Part shown: one piece after another, positions 46,041 through 57,910 of the stretch
Layout: every line of letters begins with the position of its first letter
Numbering within the stretch: the stretch's first letter is position 1
Assembly (NCBI RefSeq): GCF_013911965.1
Contig: NZ_JACESE010000016.1
Span: 1-64,000, forward strand
Length of the DNA: 64,000 bases
Source of the DNA: Phenylobacterium sp.
Lineage (GTDB): Bacteria; Pseudomonadota; Alphaproteobacteria; Caulobacterales; Caulobacteraceae
Reading direction: 5' to 3'
Notes under the pieces: generated by a model
What the model was told of the DNA's origin: nothing
The model's input: only the letters and a program-made list of their open reading frames with translations
The model's database searches: none
Translations under genes and position numbers: made by a program

Positions 46041-46959
46041 GGCCCCCCATCGATCCCGTCGGCCGCGCCCGGCGGCCTTTGCGGCCGGGCTGGCCGGCCT
46101 GGCCGCCCTGGTCTCGGCTGTCCTGGTCTCAGCCGCCGCGGTCAGGGCCGCCGCGCCGGACGACGCGGCCAAGCTTTCGGCGCTGAACGCCCGCGAGCAG
46201 GCCCTGAACGCCGAGCGGGGGCGCAACACCAACCAGCTCGCCCGCCTGCTGTCGGTTCTTCAGCAGTTCAAGCGCGACCCGCCGCCGGCCCTGCTGGTGC
46301 GGCCCGACGACGCGCGCGACGCGGTCCGCGCCGCCATCCTGGTCAAGGCCATGGCCCCGGAGCTGCAGCGCCGCGCCCAGGCCTATGCCGCCGAGGCCAC
46401 GGACATCGCCCGCCAGCGGCGGCTCGCCGCCGTCGCCAACGAGACCCTCTTCACCGCCGAGAGCGAGCGGGCCGACGAACGCCCCACGCCGCAGGCCGTC
46501 GATCCCGACGGCGCGGCCCTGCGGGGTTATGCCGCGTCGGGCGCCGAGCAGCTCTTCGAGGGCCCCTTGAGCCCGCCCGACAGCCTGGTTTCGCCGGCCG
46601 AAGGTCCGGTGACCCATCGCTTCGGCGAGGCCCTGCACGGCTCGGCCAGGTCGCAGGGGCTGACCATCCTCACCGCCCGCGGCGCCCGTGTGCAAAGTCC
46701 AGGCGCCGGCCTCGTCCAGTACGTCGGCCCGGTGCGCGGCTGGGGCGTCATCTTGATATTAAGGATGAGCGGTGGATACCATCTGGTGCTGGCGGGCCTC
46801 GATCGGGCCACGGTGGATGTCGGACAATCGGTCGCGGCGGGTGCGCCTGTCGGATGGATGGCCGATGGTGGAAACTCTCCCTCGGAGCTCTATCTGGAGG
46901 TCCGTGAGAAGGGGGTTCCGGTGGATCCTTCCCGCTGGCTGAAGACCGAAGCGGGGTGA
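46033..46959 (+). CDS. Murein hydrolase activator-like protein with degenerate LytM (M23) domain
   Basis: A 308-residue envelope protein. The N-terminus has a signal/anchor segment (AAFAAGLAGLAALVSAVLVSAAAV), the middle a coiled-coil-like helical region (KLSALNAREQALNAERGRNTNQLARLLSVL), and the C-terminus an M23/LytM-like domain starting PAEGPVTHRFGEALHGSARSQGLTIL. The metal ligands look incomplete: the H-x(n)-D site lacks the Asp and the final H-x-H reads LYLEVR. It is thus EnvC-like, probably activating an amidase rather than cutting peptidoglycan itself. GTG start at 46033, overlapping rlmH. Confidence 0.85.
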   Translation: MTEAPHRSRRPRPAAFAAGLAGLAALVSAVLVSAAAVRAAAPDDAAKLSALNAREQALNAERGRNTNQLARLLSVLQQFKRDPPPALLVRPDDARDAVRAAILVKAMAPELQRRAQAYAAEATDIARQRRLAAVANETLFTAESERADERPTPQAVDPDGAALRGYAASGAEQLFEGPLSPPDSLVSPAEGPVTHRFGEALHGSARSQGLTILTARGARVQSPGAGLVQYVGPVRGWGVILILRMSGGYHLVLAGLDRATVDVGQSVAAGAPVGWMADGGNSPSELYLEVREKGVPVDPSRWLKTEAG

Positions 46960-47029
46960 TCCCACCTTGCGGGGGCGGCAACGCACAGGCGGCGCAAAAT
47001 CGCCGCAAAGGGAGCCTCAGGCTGGGCCT

Positions 47030-48418
47030 ATGAAGAAGTATCTGATGATCGGCGCGGCGGCCTTCGTCCTCGGGGCGGGGTCCATGGCCTATGTGAGCCA
47101 GCAGGCCCAGGCCTCGGCTCAGCAGCCGCGGGCCCAGACCTACCGCATGCTCGAACTGTTCGGCGACGTGCTGGACACGGTCGAGCGGCAGTACGTCACC
47201 GAGATCGACGAGACCAAGCTGATCGAGTCCGCCATTGACGGCATGCTGACCTCGCTCGACCCGCACTCGGGCTATCTGAACCCCGAGAGCTTCGACGAGA
47301 TGCGCGACCAGACGCGCGGCGAGTACGGCGGGCTGGGCATCGAGGTGACCAGCGAAGACGGCGTGGTCAAGGTGATCTCGCCCATGGACGACACCCCGGC
47401 CGCGCGCGCGGGCGTCAAGGCCGGCGACTACATCACCGCCGTCAACGGCGAGAGCGTGCTGGGCATGACCGTCTCCGACGCGGTCAAGCAGATGCGCGGC
47501 AAGCCCGGCGAGGCGGTGACCCTGAGCATCGCGCGCGAGAAGAGCGATCCCTTCGACGTCGAGATCGTGCGCGAAGTGATCAAGCCCAAGTCCGCCGTGG
47601 CGCGGATGGAGGGCGACTACGGCTATCTGCGCGTCTCGGCCTTCAACGAACGCACGACCGAGGAGGCCGAACAGGCCTTCGGCGCCCTGCGCGCCAAGAA
47701 CCCGGACATGAAGGGCCTTATCCTCGATCTGCGCAACAATCCCGGCGGCCTGCTCGACCAGGCGGTCGGCGTCTCCGACCTGTTCCTGGAGAACGGCGAG
47801 ATCGTCTCCCAGCGCGGCCGCGACGCGCGCGACGTGGAACGCTACAACGCCCGGCCCGGCGACATCGCCGAGGGCCTGCCCATGGTGGTCCTGATCAATA
47901 CGGGATCGGCCTCGGCGGCGGAGATCGTGGCCGGCGCCCTGCAGGATCGCAAGCGGGCCGAGCTGGTCGGCCTGACCTCCTTCGGCAAGGGTTCGGTGCA
48001 GACGGTCATCCCGCTTCGGGGCGGCATGGACGGCGCGCTGAAGCTGACCACGGCGCGCTACTACACGCCGGCGGGGCGCTCCATTCAGCAGACCGGCATC
48101 GAGCCGGACCTGGAGGTGGCCTCGACCCGCGACGAGGCCCAGGCCATCGCCAACCGCGCCTTCCAGTTCAGCGAGGCCTCGCTGCGCAACGCGCTGAACG
48201 CCTCCGAAGGGCTCAAACGCCGCGGGGCTCACGAACCGGCCGAAGCGCCGCCGGAGGACTTCGACGAGGCCAAGGACTTCCAGCTCGTCCGCGCCCAGGA
48301 CGTGCTGAAGTACGGCTCCGTGGCGGCCACGCCCAAGCTGCCCAAGCCGCAGGCCCGCCTGGCCGAGGTGATCGGCGTGAAGGACAAGGTGGCCGCCGCG
48401 CCCGCCAAGCCGAACTGA
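47030..48418 (+). CDS. ctpA: C-terminal processing peptidase (S41 family)
   Basis: A 462-residue periplasmic tail-specific protease. Signal/anchor MKKYLMIGAAAFVLGAGSMAYV; the PDZ domain covers ~100-180 (GGLGIEVTSEDGVVKVISPMDDTPAARAGVKAGDYITAVNGESV); the catalytic serine sits in NTGSASAAEIVAGALQD (SxxS/E pattern) and the lysine in LVGLTSFGKGSVQTV. The last ~40 residues are a low-complexity Lys/Ala/Pro tail. It follows the M23-type gene by 70 bp, a typical alphaproteobacterial order. Confidence 0.95.
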   Translation: MKKYLMIGAAAFVLGAGSMAYVSQQAQASAQQPRAQTYRMLELFGDVLDTVERQYVTEIDETKLIESAIDGMLTSLDPHSGYLNPESFDEMRDQTRGEYGGLGIEVTSEDGVVKVISPMDDTPAARAGVKAGDYITAVNGESVLGMTVSDAVKQMRGKPGEAVTLSIAREKSDPFDVEIVREVIKPKSAVARMEGDYGYLRVSAFNERTTEEAEQAFGALRAKNPDMKGLILDLRNNPGGLLDQAVGVSDLFLENGEIVSQRGRDARDVERYNARPGDIAEGLPMVVLINTGSASAAEIVAGALQDRKRAELVGLTSFGKGSVQTVIPLRGGMDGALKLTTARYYTPAGRSIQQTGIEPDLEVASTRDEAQAIANRAFQFSEASLRNALNASEGLKRRGAHEPAEAPPEDFDEAKDFQLVRAQDVLKYGSVAATPKLPKPQARLAEVIGVKDKVAAAPAKPN

Positions 48419-48435
48419 CGAGCGCCGTCTTGCGC

Positions 48436-48459
48436 GGCGCCCTCTTGCAAGGGGGCGCC
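48436..48459 (+). terminator. Hairpin after ctpA
   Basis: GGCGCCC (48436-48442) pairs with GGGCGCC (48453-48459) around a 10-base loop 18 bp after the ctpA stop. No T-run follows, so termination strength is uncertain. Confidence 0.45.
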
Positions 48460-48524
48460 GAAGCCGCCCATTAAGGCCTTCGTTAACCCTGTTGGCCGAG
48501 TCTTCGGCCAGAGGTTCAGCGACC

Positions 48525-49679
48525 GTGGCCATGTTCTCCAAGAAGTCCGCAGCGTCCGCACCGGCGACGCCGGAGCGGTCCCGACCCGCCGCCGTGGCCC
48601 AGCTGCGCGCGGCGGTGGCCAATCCCTATGTGGGCGCCAGCGGCGCGGCCTTCCTCTTCCTCGCCACCCTCGCCGTCCTGGTCATGATCATCGGCGATCC
48701 GCAGGCCGGGGCGCCGGTCGTCCGCCTGCCCCTGGCGAAAGCCGTGGTGGCCGCGGCTCCGCCCGGCTGGCGCGAGGCCCTGACCATGGACGGGGCCGGC
48801 CCCGGCGTGACGGAGGAGGTGTTCGAGCTGTCGGAGGCGCCGGTCGAGGGCGAGCTGGCCGGCGAGGCGGTGATCACCCTGCCCGGCGGCCCGGGCCGCA
48901 GCCGGGTCCCCCTGCCGCCGGCGCCGATCGCCGGCCTTTCCGCCCCCGGCCCGAACGGTCCGCTGCCCGTGATCGCTCCCGACGGCCGCACGCCTGCCGA
49001 GGCCTATGCCCGGCCCTTCCGGTCGAACGGCAAGCCCAAGGTGGCCATCGTCGTCGGCGGCCTGGGTCTGAACGCCCGGGCGACGCGCGACGCCATCGAG
49101 CGGCTGCCGGGCGAGGTCACCCTGTCCTTCGTGCCCTATGCGGAGGGCCTGCAGGGCTGGATCGACCTGGCCCGCGAGCACGGCCACGAGGTGCTGCTCG
49201 AGACGCCGATGGAGCCCGTGGACTATCCCGACAACGATCCCGGCCCCTACACTCTGCTGGCCAGCTCCGGACCGGCCGAAACGACCAAGCGGCTGGAATG
49301 GCTGCTGTCGCGGGCCACCGGCTATTTCGGCCTCACCAACTATCTCGGCTCCCGCTTCCTGAACGCCGACCCGGCCATGGCCGCCTTCACCACGGCGCTG
49401 AAGGCCCGCGGCCTCGCCTTCGTCGACGACGGCCAGGCGGCGGGGCGCGGCATGGGGATTCCCCGCGCTTCGGCGAGCCGCATCATCGACGATCAGCTGT
49501 CGGGCGAGGCGATCGACGAACAGCTTCTGGCCCTGGAGGCCCAGGCCCTGGAGCGCGGCCAGGCCCTGGGCTCCGGCTTCGCCTATCCCCTGACCATCGC
49601 CCAGGTCGCCGACTGGGCGCGCGAGGTCGAGCAGCGCGGCTACCAGCTGGCGCCGGCCTCGGCCCTGACCCGCCGATGA
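48525..49679 (+). CDS. Divergent polysaccharide deacetylase family protein
   Basis: A ~384-residue protein of the YibQ-like divergent polysaccharide deacetylase family (DUF610). It has an N-terminal membrane anchor (GASGAAFLFLATLAVLVMIIG), a Pro/Ala linker, and the catalytic-like domain from PKVAIVVGGLGLNARATRDAI to EAQALERGQALGSGFAYPLTIAQVADWA, with HEVLLETPMEPVDYPDNDPGPYTLL characteristic of the family. A role in cell-wall or polysaccharide modification is presumed. GTG at 48525 fits GAGG 10 bases upstream; ATG at 48531 is the alternative. Its stop overlaps rppH by 4 bp. Confidence 0.87.
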   Translation: MAMFSKKSAASAPATPERSRPAAVAQLRAAVANPYVGASGAAFLFLATLAVLVMIIGDPQAGAPVVRLPLAKAVVAAAPPGWREALTMDGAGPGVTEEVFELSEAPVEGELAGEAVITLPGGPGRSRVPLPPAPIAGLSAPGPNGPLPVIAPDGRTPAEAYARPFRSNGKPKVAIVVGGLGLNARATRDAIERLPGEVTLSFVPYAEGLQGWIDLAREHGHEVLLETPMEPVDYPDNDPGPYTLLASSGPAETTKRLEWLLSRATGYFGLTNYLGSRFLNADPAMAAFTTALKARGLAFVDDGQAAGRGMGIPRASASRIIDDQLSGEAIDEQLLALEAQALERGQALGSGFAYPLTIAQVADWAREVEQRGYQLAPASALTRR

Positions 49680-50173
49680 CCTCCGGCGTCGCGCTTCCGC
49701 CCCACCTGGCGCCCTATCGGCCCAATGTCGGCGTCGTCCTCTTTCATCCGGACGGCAAGGTCTGGCTCGGCCGGCGCGTCGGGGCGCCGGGACCGTTCAA
49801 CTGGCAGTTCCCGCAAGGAGGCGTCGATGCGGGCGAGGACCTGCAGGCGGCCGCCCTGCGCGAACTGGTGGAGGAGACCGGCGTCCGCTCGGTCACCGTC
49901 CTGGGCCGCACCGACGGCTGGCTGACCTACGACTTCCCGCCCGAGCATTCCGGCCACGGGGTCGGCAAGGCGTGGAAGGGGCAGCGGCAGGTCTGGTTCG
50001 CCGCGCGGTTCGACGGCGCGGAGTCCGAGATCGACCTTCAGGCCCATCCGCCGGTGGAGTTCGACGCCTGGCGCTGGGCCTATCTGTCCGAGGCGCCGGA
50101 CGTGGTCGCGCCCTTCAAGCGAGAGGTCTACGCCCAGGTGGTGCGGGCCTTCTCCGTCTTCGCCGCCGGCTGA
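49676..50173 (+). CDS. rppH: RNA pyrophosphohydrolase
   Basis: A 165-residue Nudix enzyme that removes pyrophosphate from 5' ends of mRNA and so starts decay. The Nudix box GGVDAGEDLQAAALRELVEETGV matches GX5EX7REUXEEXGU exactly. Starts YRPNVGVVLFHPDGKVWLGRR and contains WKGQRQVWFAARFDG, typical of RppH. Its ATG overlaps the preceding stop (ATGA). Confidence 0.96.
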   Translation: MTSGVALPPHLAPYRPNVGVVLFHPDGKVWLGRRVGAPGPFNWQFPQGGVDAGEDLQAAALRELVEETGVRSVTVLGRTDGWLTYDFPPEHSGHGVGKAWKGQRQVWFAARFDGAESEIDLQAHPPVEFDAWRWAYLSEAPDVVAPFKREVYAQVVRAFSVFAAG

Positions 50174-50931
50174 TGGCCGCCCCCGTCATCATGATCCACG
50201 GCGCCTTCTGCGGCGGCTGGACGTTCGACGCCTTCCGCCGCCCCTTCGAGGCGGCCGGCCGCAAGGTGCTGACCCCCGATCTGCGCGGGCATGGCGCCGG
50301 AGAGGGGCTGCAGGCGGTGGTCGGCCTCTCCATGCTCGACTACGCCCACGACATCGCCGACCTGGCCGCCGGCCAGGACGAGCCGCCCGTCCTGGTCGGC
50401 CACTCCATGGGCGGGCTGGTGGCGATGCTGGCGGCGCGCCGCACGCCGGTGGCCGGGCTCGTCCTGCTGGCGCCCTCGCCGCCCTGGGGGGTGGCCGGCT
50501 GGAGCGTCGAGGAGGGCGTCACCGCCTTCGGCCTGCACCTGCTGGGGCCCTTCTGGGCCCAGGCGGTGACCCCCGACCGCGGCATCATGCTGCGCTACAG
50601 CCTCGACCGGGTTCCGCCGGGCGCGCGGCGGCCGATCCTGGAGCAGCTCAGCGCCGAGAGCGGCCGCGCCCTCTGGGAGACGCTGAACTGGTGGCTCGAT
50701 CCGATGATGACCACCAGCCTGGGCGCGGGCCCGCCGGCCGCCCCGGCCCTCCTGCTGGTGGGCGAGAAGGACGTGGTGCATCCGCCGGCCACAGCGCGGC
50801 TGACCGCCGAGCGCATCGGGGCCGAGCACCGGATCCTGCCCGGCATGAGCCACTGGCTGCCGGGAGAGCCCGGCTGGGAGGACGTGGCGGGCCAGAGCCT
50901 GGCCTGGCTGGAGACCAGCCAGGCCGCCTGA
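50173..50931 (+). CDS. Alpha/beta hydrolase
   Basis: A 252-residue alpha/beta hydrolase-fold enzyme: MIHGAFCGGWTFDAFRRPFEAAGRKVLTPDLRGHG at the N-terminus, nucleophile elbow VGHSMGGLVAM (catalytic Ser), GEKDVVHPPATARL with the acid, and LPGMSHWLPGEPGWEDV with the histidine. Substrate unknown. It overlaps the rppH stop (TGATG) and is probably the last gene of the cluster. Confidence 0.92.
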   Translation: MAAPVIMIHGAFCGGWTFDAFRRPFEAAGRKVLTPDLRGHGAGEGLQAVVGLSMLDYAHDIADLAAGQDEPPVLVGHSMGGLVAMLAARRTPVAGLVLLAPSPPWGVAGWSVEEGVTAFGLHLLGPFWAQAVTPDRGIMLRYSLDRVPPGARRPILEQLSAESGRALWETLNWWLDPMMTTSLGAGPPAAPALLLVGEKDVVHPPATARLTAERIGAEHRILPGMSHWLPGEPGWEDVAGQSLAWLETSQAA

Positions 50932-50953
50932 CCGCTCCGGGGCGGAACGAGCC

Positions 50954-51619
50954 CTAGAAGGTGCGTTCGCTGTAGAGCAGGGTCGCCTGATCGTAGCCGC
51001 GCTCCAGCGGCGAGTCGTCGGGCTTCTTGAGCTGCACGAAGACCATGCCGGTGGACTCGGAGTCGGTGTAGTGCTCCCAGGCCATGGTCACCCGCTTGAT
51101 GTTGTCGGGGCCCACCGCATAGTCGTTGCGCTGCAGGACCAGTTCCGGCTCGTGCAGGAAGGCCCAGATGTTCAGGGCCTCGACGATCGGCTCTTCCTCG
51201 CCGACGGGATAGTTGATCTGCATGTTGCAGACATTGTCGTTGGCGCCCTTGGGCAGGACGGTGATGCTGTAGTCGCGGCCGCCGAGGCTGACCTCATAGG
51301 CGCCGGAGCGCCGGTTGCGCTTCATCCCCAGATCCTTGCCGACCTCCTCCACGGTCTTGCCCTCCTGAACCATGGGAATGCAGGCGCGGGTGAGGACCGA
51401 GAGGACCGCCGCCCCGTTGCCGGTGGTCGGCAGGGTCGGCTGTTCCACCGGAGCCGGGGCCGGGGCGGCCGGGGCCGCGGCGGGCGGAGCCGCCGTCTCG
51501 CCGGCCGCGGCGGGCGCGGGCGAAGTCCCGGGTTCCGGCGCCATGCCCGCGCCGTCCTGGGCGAGGGCCGGACCGGCGAGGCCGGTGAGCAGGATAAGGC
51601 TGGCGATGACGTTGCGCAT
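50954..51619 (-). CDS. Secreted protein of unknown function
   Basis: A 221-residue protein with a signal peptide (MRNVIASLILLTGLAGPALAQ) and an Ala/Pro-rich linker of about 40 residues. The folded part has VLSVLTRACIPMVQEGKTVEEVGKDLGMKRNRRSGAYEV, SITVLPKGANDNVCNMQINYPVGEEEPIVEALNIWAFLHE and ends YDQATLLYSERTF. The two cysteines may pair. I do not recognise the family. It lies downstream of the atp operon terminator on the same strand. Confidence 0.82.
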   Translation of the reverse strand: MRNVIASLILLTGLAGPALAQDGAGMAPEPGTSPAPAAAGETAAPPAAAPAAPAPAPVEQPTLPTTGNGAAVLSVLTRACIPMVQEGKTVEEVGKDLGMKRNRRSGAYEVSLGGRDYSITVLPKGANDNVCNMQINYPVGEEEPIVEALNIWAFLHEPELVLQRNDYAVGPDNIKRVTMAWEHYTDSESTGMVFVQLKKPDDSPLERGYDQATLLYSERTF

Positions 51620-51646
51620 GGCGGAGTTCCCCTGACTCGAAGCTCA

Positions 51647-51686
51647 AAAGAAAAACGGCGGCATCACACTAAAGCGAAGCCGCCGT
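51647..51686 (-). terminator. Rho-independent terminator of the atp operon
   Basis: On the minus strand ACGGCGGC (51679-51686) pairs with GCCGCCGT (51655-51662) and is followed by a T-rich run (complement of AAAAGAAAA at 51647-51655). It is downstream of atpC and upstream of the secreted-protein gene. Confidence 0.85.
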
Positions 51687-51744
51687 CGCAAGGCCTGTCA
51701 CGGCCGTTTGAGGTTCCGCCGGCCGATTTGCCGGTCCCGGAGCC

Positions 51745-52011
51745 TCAGGCGGAGACCGCCACGGCCTGTTCGGCCAGGATGGTCAGGCCCGAGGCGGTGA
51801 CGTCGGCGAAGCCGCCCTTCACCTCGTAGACGGTTTCGCGGCCCTCGTTACGCACCACGACGCGCCCCTCGCGGAGCGTCGCCATGAAAGGCGCGTGGCC
51901 CGCCAGGACGCCGAAGTCGCCTTCGGAGCCCGGCGCGTCCACCTGGTCCACCGCACCGGAGAAGAGCTCCCGCTCCGGCGAGACGAGGGAGAAGTTCAGC
52001 TTCTCGGCCAT
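51745..52011 (-). CDS. atpC: F1 ATP synthase epsilon subunit, short form
   Basis: An 88-residue epsilon subunit (KLNFSLVSPERELFSGAVDQVDAPGSEGDFGVLAGHAPFMATLREG). It has only the N-terminal beta-sandwich domain; the C-terminal two-helix domain, which inhibits rotation in E. coli, is absent. The short form is common in alphaproteobacteria. Last gene of atpHAGDC, 6 bp after atpD. Confidence 0.96.
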   Translation of the reverse strand: MAEKLNFSLVSPERELFSGAVDQVDAPGSEGDFGVLAGHAPFMATLREGRVVVRNEGRETVYEVKGGFADVTASGLTILAEQAVAVSA

Positions 52012-52017
52012 GATCGC

Positions 52018-53652
<1,635 letters not shown>

Positions 53653-54525
53653 CTAGAGCGCCTCGGCGCCGGAGATGATCTCGATCAGCTCCTTGGTGAT
53701 CTGCGCCTGGCGGGTGCGGTTGTACTGCAGGGTGAGGCTGGCGATCATGTCGCCGGCGTTGCGGGTCGCGTTGTCCATCGCGCTCATCTGGGCGGCGTAG
53801 AAGCCGGCCTGGTTCTCGAGCATGGCCGAGAAGAGCTGGACGGTCAGGTTGCGCGGCAGCAGGGTCTCGAGAATGCCCTCTTCCGACGGCTCGTACTCGT
53901 AGACCGCGCCCTTCAGGTCGACGGGGGCCGCCTCGTCCGAAACCTCGGCCGGGATCAGCTGACGCACGCTCGGCACCTGGCTGACCACCGACTTGAAGCG
54001 GCTGTAGACCAGGGTCACCACGTCGACCTCGCCGGCGTCGAACAGCTCGGTCACCTTGTCGGCGACCGCCTGGGCGACATCCATGGACGGGTTGGTCCCG
54101 GCCTCGAAGGTCTCGATGATCTTGCCGCTGTGCAGGCGGCGCAGCTGGTCGCGCGCCTTGCGGCCGACGACGATCAGCTTCACGTCCTTGCCCGCCGCCG
54201 TGAGGCTGGCGATCCGCTCGCGCGCGGCGCGCACGATGGAGGAGTTGAAGCCGCCGGCCAGGCCGCGGTCGGAGGTGGCGACCACCAGCAGGTGGCGGTC
54301 GTCACGGCCGGTCCCCGCCAGCAGGCGCGGCGCGCCCTCGCCCGACACGCCCCGGGCCAGGTTGGCGATGACCGAGGCCATCCGCTCGGCATAGGGCCGC
54401 GCGCTCTGGGCGGCGTCCTGGGCGCGGCGGAGCTTGGCCGCCGCGACCATCTGCATCGCTTTCGTGATCTTCTGCGTGGCTTTCACGCTTCCGATCCGAT
54501 TGCGCATTTCCTTGAGGCTGGCCAT
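53653..54525 (-). CDS. atpG: F1 ATP synthase gamma subunit
   Basis: A 290-residue gamma (rotor) subunit. [39 protein letters not shown] is the N-terminal rotor helix and [44 protein letters not shown] the C-terminal one; [17 protein letters not shown] lies in the Rossmann part. Part of atpHAGDC. Confidence 0.97.
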   Translation of the reverse strand: MASLKEMRNRIGSVKATQKITKAMQMVAAAKLRRAQDAAQSARPYAERMASVIANLARGVSGEGAPRLLAGTGRDDRHLLVVATSDRGLAGGFNSSIVRAARERIASLTAAGKDVKLIVVGRKARDQLRRLHSGKIIETFEAGTNPSMDVAQAVADKVTELFDAGEVDVVTLVYSRFKSVVSQVPSVRQLIPAEVSDEAAPVDLKGAVYEYEPSEEGILETLLPRNLTVQLFSAMLENQAGFYAAQMSAMDNATRNAGDMIASLTLQYNRTRQAQITKELIEIISGAEAL

Positions 54526-54548
54526 CCCTTCGGGTTCCCGGCTCGGCC

Positions 54549-56641
<2,093 letters not shown>

Positions 56642-56831
56642 TCTGTGTCCGCCCGGTGCGTGTCAAAAGCCGCGGCGAGGAGATACTCGCCCCAGCTAAA
56701 GGCTTGAATGCGCTTGGGAAAGCACGTCGCCGAACTGGGCTGTGCGCCCCCCGGCCCTAAGCCGCGCGCCTGATAGCACGCGATTTTGGGCGCCGCAACC
56801 GAACCAGCGCCCAGGAAGACCGCCAATTCGC

Positions 56832-57134
56832 CTAGGCCGGCGTCGCCGCAACCGCCCGGCGGAACACGGCCGAGCCGCTGGCCGCCAGGGCGCCGTCGGC
56901 CTTCACCACCCGCCCGTGGGCGAAGACGAGGGTCCGCGTGGCCCGGTCGATCCAGGCCTCCACCGTCACCTCGTCCCCGGCCGCGACAGGCGCGCCGTAG
57001 TCCAGGGTGAGCGAGACGGCCGCCACGTCCTCGCCGCTTGCGCGCGCGAGCGCGGTTTCGAGGAGCACGGCGCAGGCGGCCGGCTGGTCCGGCACCCGGG
57101 CGGGACCGGAGATGGGGGAGGAGGAGCTCGTCAT
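56832..57134 (-). CDS. Small hotdog-fold (acyl-CoA thioesterase-like) protein
   Basis: A 100-residue protein. VSLTLDYGAPVAAGDEVTVEAWIDRATRTLVFAHGRVVKADGALAASGSAVFRR resembles the beta-sheet half of hotdog thioesterases (strands after the central helix); the helix itself is short, so it may be a minimal or degenerate hotdog. Function unknown. It lies upstream of the atp operon on the same strand with a 190-bp gap. Confidence 0.7.
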   Translation of the reverse strand: MTSSSSPISGPARVPDQPAACAVLLETALARASGEDVAAVSLTLDYGAPVAAGDEVTVEAWIDRATRTLVFAHGRVVKADGALAASGSAVFRRAVAATPA

Positions 57135-57162
57135 GGCCGCGCTCCTTTAAGGATGTGGGCGA

Positions 57163-57194
57163 AAAAGAAAAGGGCGCCGGTCCGACCGGCGCCC
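57163..57194 (-). terminator. Rho-independent terminator
   Basis: GGGCGCCGGTC (57172-57182) and GACCGGCGCCC (57184-57194) are perfect complements; on the minus strand the hairpin is followed by a T-rich run (complement of GAAAAAGAAAA). It ends the small secreted-protein gene at 57236-57577. Confidence 0.88.
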
Positions 57195-57235
57195 GAAGTT
57201 GGCAGGCTCGACAATAGGCGGCTGGGAGGCCCGTC

Positions 57236-57577
57236 CTAGCGGTTGGCGACCTGCGTCTTGGGCAGGGCCGCGGCGTTGCAGGCGCCCAGCTGTTCGGAAT
57301 CGAAGGTCTTGGCGCCGCGCTCGAAGGCGGTGACGGCGCCGAACTTCTTCGCCACGTCCTTGCAGGTCGAGGCCGCGAAGGTGCGCGAGGTCGGCGCGTT
57401 GGCGATGCATTCGCCGTCCTGGCAGACGAAGACCGCGCCGCCGGCCACCAGCTGGACCCGTTCGGCGACCGGGGTTTCGAGCTTGACGGTGACGACGGGC
57501 TGGGCGGCGGCGGCCTGGCCGGCGAGGGCGAGCGAGACGAAGGCGGCCGCAGCGGCCACAGTGGTACGGAACATCAT
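57236..57577 (-). CDS. Small secreted protein with paired cysteines
   Basis: A 113-residue protein with signal peptide (MMFRTTVAAAAAFVSLALAGQAAAAQ) and a mature part of ~88 residues: VTVKLETPVAERVQLVAGGAVFVCQDGECIANAPTSRTFAASTCKDVAKKFGAVTAF and LGACNAAALPK. Four cysteines (FVCQDGEC, STCKD, LGACN) suggest two disulfides. This pattern is frequent in small periplasmic proteins of Caulobacterales; function unknown. Own terminator at 57163-57194. Confidence 0.82.
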   Translation of the reverse strand: MMFRTTVAAAAAFVSLALAGQAAAAQPVVTVKLETPVAERVQLVAGGAVFVCQDGECIANAPTSRTFAASTCKDVAKKFGAVTAFERGAKTFDSEQLGACNAAALPKTQVANR

Positions 57578-57910
57578 TTCAGCACTCCAGCGTTGGGGAG
57601 GTCGGCGCAGGGGCGCCGGCTCAGGATCTCAGGCCGGCGATATCCCCACCGCCGCGGCGCCTGAACTAAGCATCGCTAAGATAACGGTGTTAAGATCGGC
57701 GGCAACCGCGAATTGCGCAGGGCCGCCATGCAAGTTTGCAGAGGCGCCGGGAGGCAAGCGCGCTCCGGCCGCGACGATCGGCGGCGCCGCGGCGTCGTGG
57801 AATCGCCGCGTTCATCCCCCATCAATCATGTCGCGCGTCTTGTTCGCCTTGCGCTAAGGACGCGCGAACGCGCCCGCGCGGGCGCAGGACGAGACGACTT
57901 AGGACGACGA
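57578..57910. other. 333-bp intergenic region upstream of pbp1A
   Basis: Divergent promoter region between the small secreted protein and PBP1A genes. A CTAAG direct repeat and nearby TTAAGATC (57665-57700) form the most AT-rich part; the rest is GC-rich without an open frame of convincing codon usage. No perfect CtrA site (TTAA-N7-TTAA) or other recognised box was found. Confidence 0.35.

Noticed and set aside
48471-48488. CtrA-like site TTAAGGCCTTCGTTAACC upstream of the polysaccharide deacetylase gene
   Set aside because: The two TTAA cores are 8 bases apart; the CtrA consensus is TTAA-N7-TTAA. A single near match is too weak.
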